Shown piece by piece: positions 6,418 through 8,844 of a DNA stretch of 8,844 nucleotides. A program made the position numbers and the translations under genes. Every line of letters starts with the position of its first letter. Positions within the stretch are counted from its first letter, which is position 1. The notes under the pieces are model-generated. The model did not search any database. It saw nothing but the letters and a program-made list of their open reading frames with translations, and was not told the origin of the DNA. This DNA comes from Candidatus Bathyarchaeota archaeon. GTDB taxonomy: Archaea > Thermoproteota > Bathyarchaeia > TCS64. The stretch lies in the NCBI GenBank assembly GCA_003662205.1, contig QMXQ01000053.1, forward strand, positions 1 to 8,844, in the 5' to 3' direction.

Positions 6418-6493
6418 CCGCTTACCGGGAAGCGGGTACCCGCCGCCGTCCTCAGGGGGTCCGGAGGGGTTACGGCGCAGCAGCTTTTTCTTT
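6418..6493 (+). terminator. GC-rich stem-loops followed by a T-run: terminator or structured leader
   Basis: The 177-base gap between the racemase-family and TPP-enzyme genes contains several foldable elements: CCGCTT/AAGCGG with a 6-base loop (6418-6435), an overlapping 12-bp palindrome GCGGGTACCCGC (6432-6443), and a larger stem CGCCGT+CCTC pairing with GAGG+ACGGCG (6444-6477, 4-base bulge on the 3' side). A run ctttttcttt follows at 6484-6493. This could end the upstream transcript or form a leader for the downstream gene. No tRNA or known riboswitch consensus was recognised. Confidence 0.4.
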
Positions 6494-6512
6494 ACATCCC
6501 CTATCTATTCCT

Positions 6513-6517
6513 GAGGT
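6513..6517 (+). promoter_or_regulatory. Shine-Dalgarno site supporting the TTG start of the TPP enzyme
   Basis: GAGGT is placed seven bases before the TTG at 6525. Together with the absence of any nearby in-frame ATG before residue 42, this supports TTG 6525 as the start. Confidence 0.5.
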
Positions 6518-6524
6518 CTCCTGT

Positions 6525-8168
6525 TTGAAGGTTAAGGCGGAGAATGGGCTGGTCAGGATCCTGAAGGCGGAGGGCGTCGAGTGGGTGAGCACCTTCCCGA
6601 CCAACGTCATCAACAACGCCTGCGGCGAGGAGGGCGTCCCCAACCTGATGATGCGGACGGAGCGCTTCGCCGCGGCCGTCGCCGACGGCTTCAGCCGCGT
6701 CTCCAACGGCAGGAGGTTCGGCGTCTGCTCCGTGATGGGCGGCGTCAACGCCGCCGGCCTCCAGATGGCCTACGGCGCCATCGCCCAGGCCTACGAGGAC
6801 TCGACCCCGATCCTATGCATCGCCGGCGGCGTCCCCCCGGGCGTCAGGGGCAGGGAGCGGTACGACATCACCGAGGCCTTCAGGAGCGTCACCAAGTGGA
6901 CGGGCTACATCGACAGGCCCGAGAGGGTCCCGGAGCTCATGGCACGAGCCTTCACCTACCTGAAGACGGGTCCCCCCGGCCCCGTCCTCGTGCAGCTCCC
7001 CCGAAACCTCGGCGAGTACGACGAGGAGGAGCACCCGTACACGCCGGTGAAGGGGTGGAGATACCAGGGCGACCCCAGGGACGTCAAGGTCGCCGCCCGG
7101 ACCCTCCGCTCCGCGAGGAGGCCCCTGATCTACGCGGGGCAAGGGGTCTTCTACGCGGACGCCTGCGACGAACTCCGGGAGCTCGCGGAGCTCCTGCAGG
7201 CGCCGGTCCTGACGACGCTGAAGGGGAAGAGCTGCTTCCCAGAGGATCACCCCCTCTCCGTCGGGGTGAGGGGTGTCCCGGCGGAGCGGTTCCTGAAGCG
7301 ATCCGACCTCGTCCTCGCGGTGGGCTGCAGCTTCTCGCCGAGCCACTTCTCCCATCGCATCCCCGCCGGGAAGGTCATCGTCCACTGCACCGTCGACCCG
7401 TTGGAGATCAACCGGGACGTCAGGGTGGACCACGCCGTCGTCGGCGACGCCAAGCTCGTCCTCGGCCAGCTCATCGCCGAGGTGAGGGCGCGGGAGGGCG
7501 CGAAGCGGAGGGAGAAGTTGCTCGACGAGATCGAGGCGGCGAAGAGGGAGCACATGGAGAAGTACCTGCCGCTGCTGACCTCGGACGAGACCCCCATCAA
7601 CCCCTACCGGGTCTACTGGGAGCTGATGCAGACCCTCGACCGCCGCAACTCCTTCGTGACCCACGACTCGGGGAACACCCGGGACCAGCTGAGCACCATC
7701 TACGAGGCCCTCATCCCCCATGGCTTCATGGGCTGGGGGAACATCACCACCCTCGGTTTCGGCCTCGGCGCCGCGATGGGGGCGAAGCTCGCCTTCCCTG
7801 AGCGGCAGGTGGTGAACGTCACCGGCGACGCGGGCGTCGGCTACCAGCTGGGGAACTACGAGGCCCTGGTCCGGAACAGGATCGGCGTCACCACCGTCCA
7901 CATCAACAACTCCGCCTTCGGCGGGTACGGCCCCGGCTTCTGGGGCCCCGGCCACTCCCCCTACACCTCGAAGGTGACCCCCTCCTCAGCCCTGAACATG
8001 GCGAAGGCCGTGGAGGCGATGGGCGAATACGCTGAGAGGGTTGAGGATCCCGACGAGATCGCGCCCGCCCTCAAGCGCGCCTTCAAGGAGAACGAGAAGG
8101 GGAGGCCGGCATACATCGAGGTCATCTGCTGCCAGTACCCCGTCTATGGCCGATGGGTCACCGAATAG
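6525..8168 (+). CDS. Thiamine-diphosphate-dependent enzyme, acetolactate synthase-like, substrate unassigned
   Basis: A 547-residue three-domain TPP enzyme of the acetolactate synthase / pyruvate oxidase / benzoylformate decarboxylase group. The N-terminal PYR domain (about 1-170) has the cofactor-activating glutamate Glu46 in RTERFAAAVADGFSR, followed by AQAYEDSTPILCIAGG and GPPGPVLVQLPR. The central domain (about 185-320) includes RRPLIYAGQGV. The C-terminal PP domain has the TPP/Mg motif GDAGVGYQLGNYEA at 434-447, completed by Asn461/Asn462 about 27 residues later. Family members decarboxylate 2-oxoacids or join the resulting aldehyde unit to an acceptor. The usual SGPG loop in the PYR domain is MGGVNAAG here and the N-terminal STFPTN replaces the common G-x-PG, so it is not an ordinary biosynthetic acetolactate synthase, and no partner regulatory subunit lies nearby. 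It may act on a 2-oxoacid from amino-acid breakdown, which is inference. It converges on pyruvate kinase with a 27-base gap. Confidence 0.87.
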   Translation: MKVKAENGLVRILKAEGVEWVSTFPTNVINNACGEEGVPNLMMRTERFAAAVADGFSRVSNGRRFGVCSVMGGVNAAGLQMAYGAIAQAYEDSTPILCIAGGVPPGVRGRERYDITEAFRSVTKWTGYIDRPERVPELMARAFTYLKTGPPGPVLVQLPRNLGEYDEEEHPYTPVKGWRYQGDPRDVKVAARTLRSARRPLIYAGQGVFYADACDELRELAELLQAPVLTTLKGKSCFPEDHPLSVGVRGVPAERFLKRSDLVLAVGCSFSPSHFSHRIPAGKVIVHCTVDPLEINRDVRVDHAVVGDAKLVLGQLIAEVRAREGAKRREKLLDEIEAAKREHMEKYLPLLTSDETPINPYRVYWELMQTLDRRNSFVTHDSGNTRDQLSTIYEALIPHGFMGWGNITTLGFGLGAAMGAKLAFPERQVVNVTGDAGVGYQLGNYEALVRNRIGVTTVHINNSAFGGYGPGFWGPGHSPYTSKVTPSSALNMAKAVEAMGEYAERVEDPDEIAPALKRAFKENEKGRPAYIEVICCQYPVYGRWVTE

Positions 8169-8195
8169 GGCGGCCCGAGCCAAGCCCGCGCGACG

Positions 8196-8844
8196 CTAGT
8201 CCCGTCTGGATGCGTGGTAGAGGATGTCCTCGATCCTCAGGATCTCCAGGGTGCTCGTCCTCCCCGGGGCCTCCAGGGTCGAGCCCGAGACGATCATCAC
8301 CACATCCTCTCTTTTCACCAGTCCCCGCTCCAGGCTCCTGTCCACCGCCCTGATGAGGAGCTCGTCCCGGTCGTCGGTCCAGGCGACATCCAGCGGCTCC
8401 ACGCCCCAGTAGAGGCGCATCCGCCTGCTCACCTTCGGGCTCCTCGCGACGGCGAGGATGCGGGTCCTGGGCCGGTGCTTGGAGACCATGCGGGCGGTGA
8501 AGCCGCTGCGGGTCACCACGATGATGGCCGCCGGCTTCACCGTCTCCGTCGCCGTGGCGGCGAGGTTGCCGATGACGTCGGCTATGGGCACCCCCTCCTC
8601 CAGCCGTCCGGCCCTGCGGCGCGGGGCCTGCTGCTCGACGGCGAGGGTGATGCTGTTCATCGCCTTCACCGCCTCGATGGGGTAGAGGCCGACGGCGGTC
8701 TCCTCCGACAGCATGACCGCGTCGGCGCCGTCAAGGATGGCGTTGGCGACGTCGCTCGCCTCGGCCCGGGTGGGGCGGGGGTTGATCACCATGGACTCCA
8801 GCATCTGCGTCGCCACGATGACGGGCTTCCCCGCCCCGTTGCAC
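8196..8844 (-). CDS. pyk: Pyruvate kinase, C-terminal part (5' end beyond the window)
   Basis: About 215 residues of pyruvate kinase, which converts phosphoenolpyruvate and ADP to pyruvate and ATP at the end of glycolysis in the cytoplasm. The visible part begins at CNGAGKPVIVATQMLESM (end of the catalytic barrel) and continues through PRPTRAEASDVANAILDGAD and MLSEETAVGLYPIEAV, both signature blocks of the family, then the C-terminal domain (AIIVVTRSGFTARMVSKHRP and on), ending in ILYHASRRD. The substrate- and ATP-binding N-terminal barrel and the start lie beyond base 8844. Nothing looks broken. It faces the TPP enzyme tail to tail; both touch the pyruvate node, though convergent placement does not imply co-regulation. 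Confidence 0.95.
   Translation of the reverse strand, partial: CNGAGKPVIVATQMLESMVINPRPTRAEASDVANAILDGADAVMLSEETAVGLYPIEAVKAMNSITLAVEQQAPRRRAGRLEEGVPIADVIGNLAATATETVKPAAIIVVTRSGFTARMVSKHRPRTRILAVARSPKVSRRMRLYWGVEPLDVAWTDDRDELLIRAVDRSLERGLVKREDVVMIVSGSTLEAPGRTSTLEILRIEDILYHASRRD

Noticed and set aside
6348..6524. tRNA gene or TPP riboswitch before the TPP-enzyme gene
   Set aside because: No cloverleaf with a T-loop consensus and no TPP-riboswitch core pairing (CTGAGA with the partner motif) could be found; the stems look like a terminator or local hairpins.
6813..7955. Long minus-strand open frame opposite the TPP enzyme
   Set aside because: An antisense shadow caused by high GC; the plus-strand frame has intact TPP motifs.

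Overview
The window reads as a stretch of high-GC archaeal genome, most likely Thermoproteota and possibly a Bathyarchaeia-like lineage assembled from a metagenome; that placement is inference. The archaeal signs are AT-rich TATA-like boxes about 25-50 bases upstream of start codons, T-rich tracts after stops, frequent AGG/AGA arginine codons, and TTG/GTG starts in several genes. No rRNA, tRNA, CRISPR array or insertion sequence is visible.

Layout, left to right. (1) Bases 1-283 are dominated by a 120-bp inverted duplication around the 3' end of an HtpX-like M48 protease gene; it looks like a contig-end fold-back or strain chimera, so the first ~112 bases should not be trusted. (2) A plus-strand flavodoxin-fold FMN reductase with four clustered cysteines (427-969). 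(3) A minus-strand MFS transporter (2240-1008), convergent with the flavoprotein. (4) A minus-strand AbgB-like M20 amidohydrolase (3976-2363), divergent from (5) a plus-strand M42 metallo-aminopeptidase (4105-5214). (6) A plus-strand proline racemase-superfamily protein (5337-6347). (7) A structured intergenic region, then a plus-strand three-domain thiamine-diphosphate enzyme of the acetolactate synthase type (6525-8168). (8) The C-terminal part of a minus-strand pyruvate kinase running off the right edge.

Genes 3-7 look like a peptide or amino-acid catabolic neighbourhood: an importer/exporter, an N-acyl or amidated amino-acid hydrolase, a peptidase, an amino-acid isomerase/dehydratase-like enzyme and a 2-oxoacid (de)carboxylating or ligating enzyme. 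They are separate transcription units or loosely spaced rather than one tight operon, so a shared pathway is only suggested.

The most interesting observations are at the protein level. The proline racemase homologue keeps the first catalytic cysteine but has alanine at the second, and both imino-acid-binding residues are changed. The M20 protein keeps the fold signatures, but several canonical metal-ligand positions are substituted. Both probably represent uncharacterised subfamily chemistries. No clear new multi-gene system (defence, mobile or RNA-based) was found.
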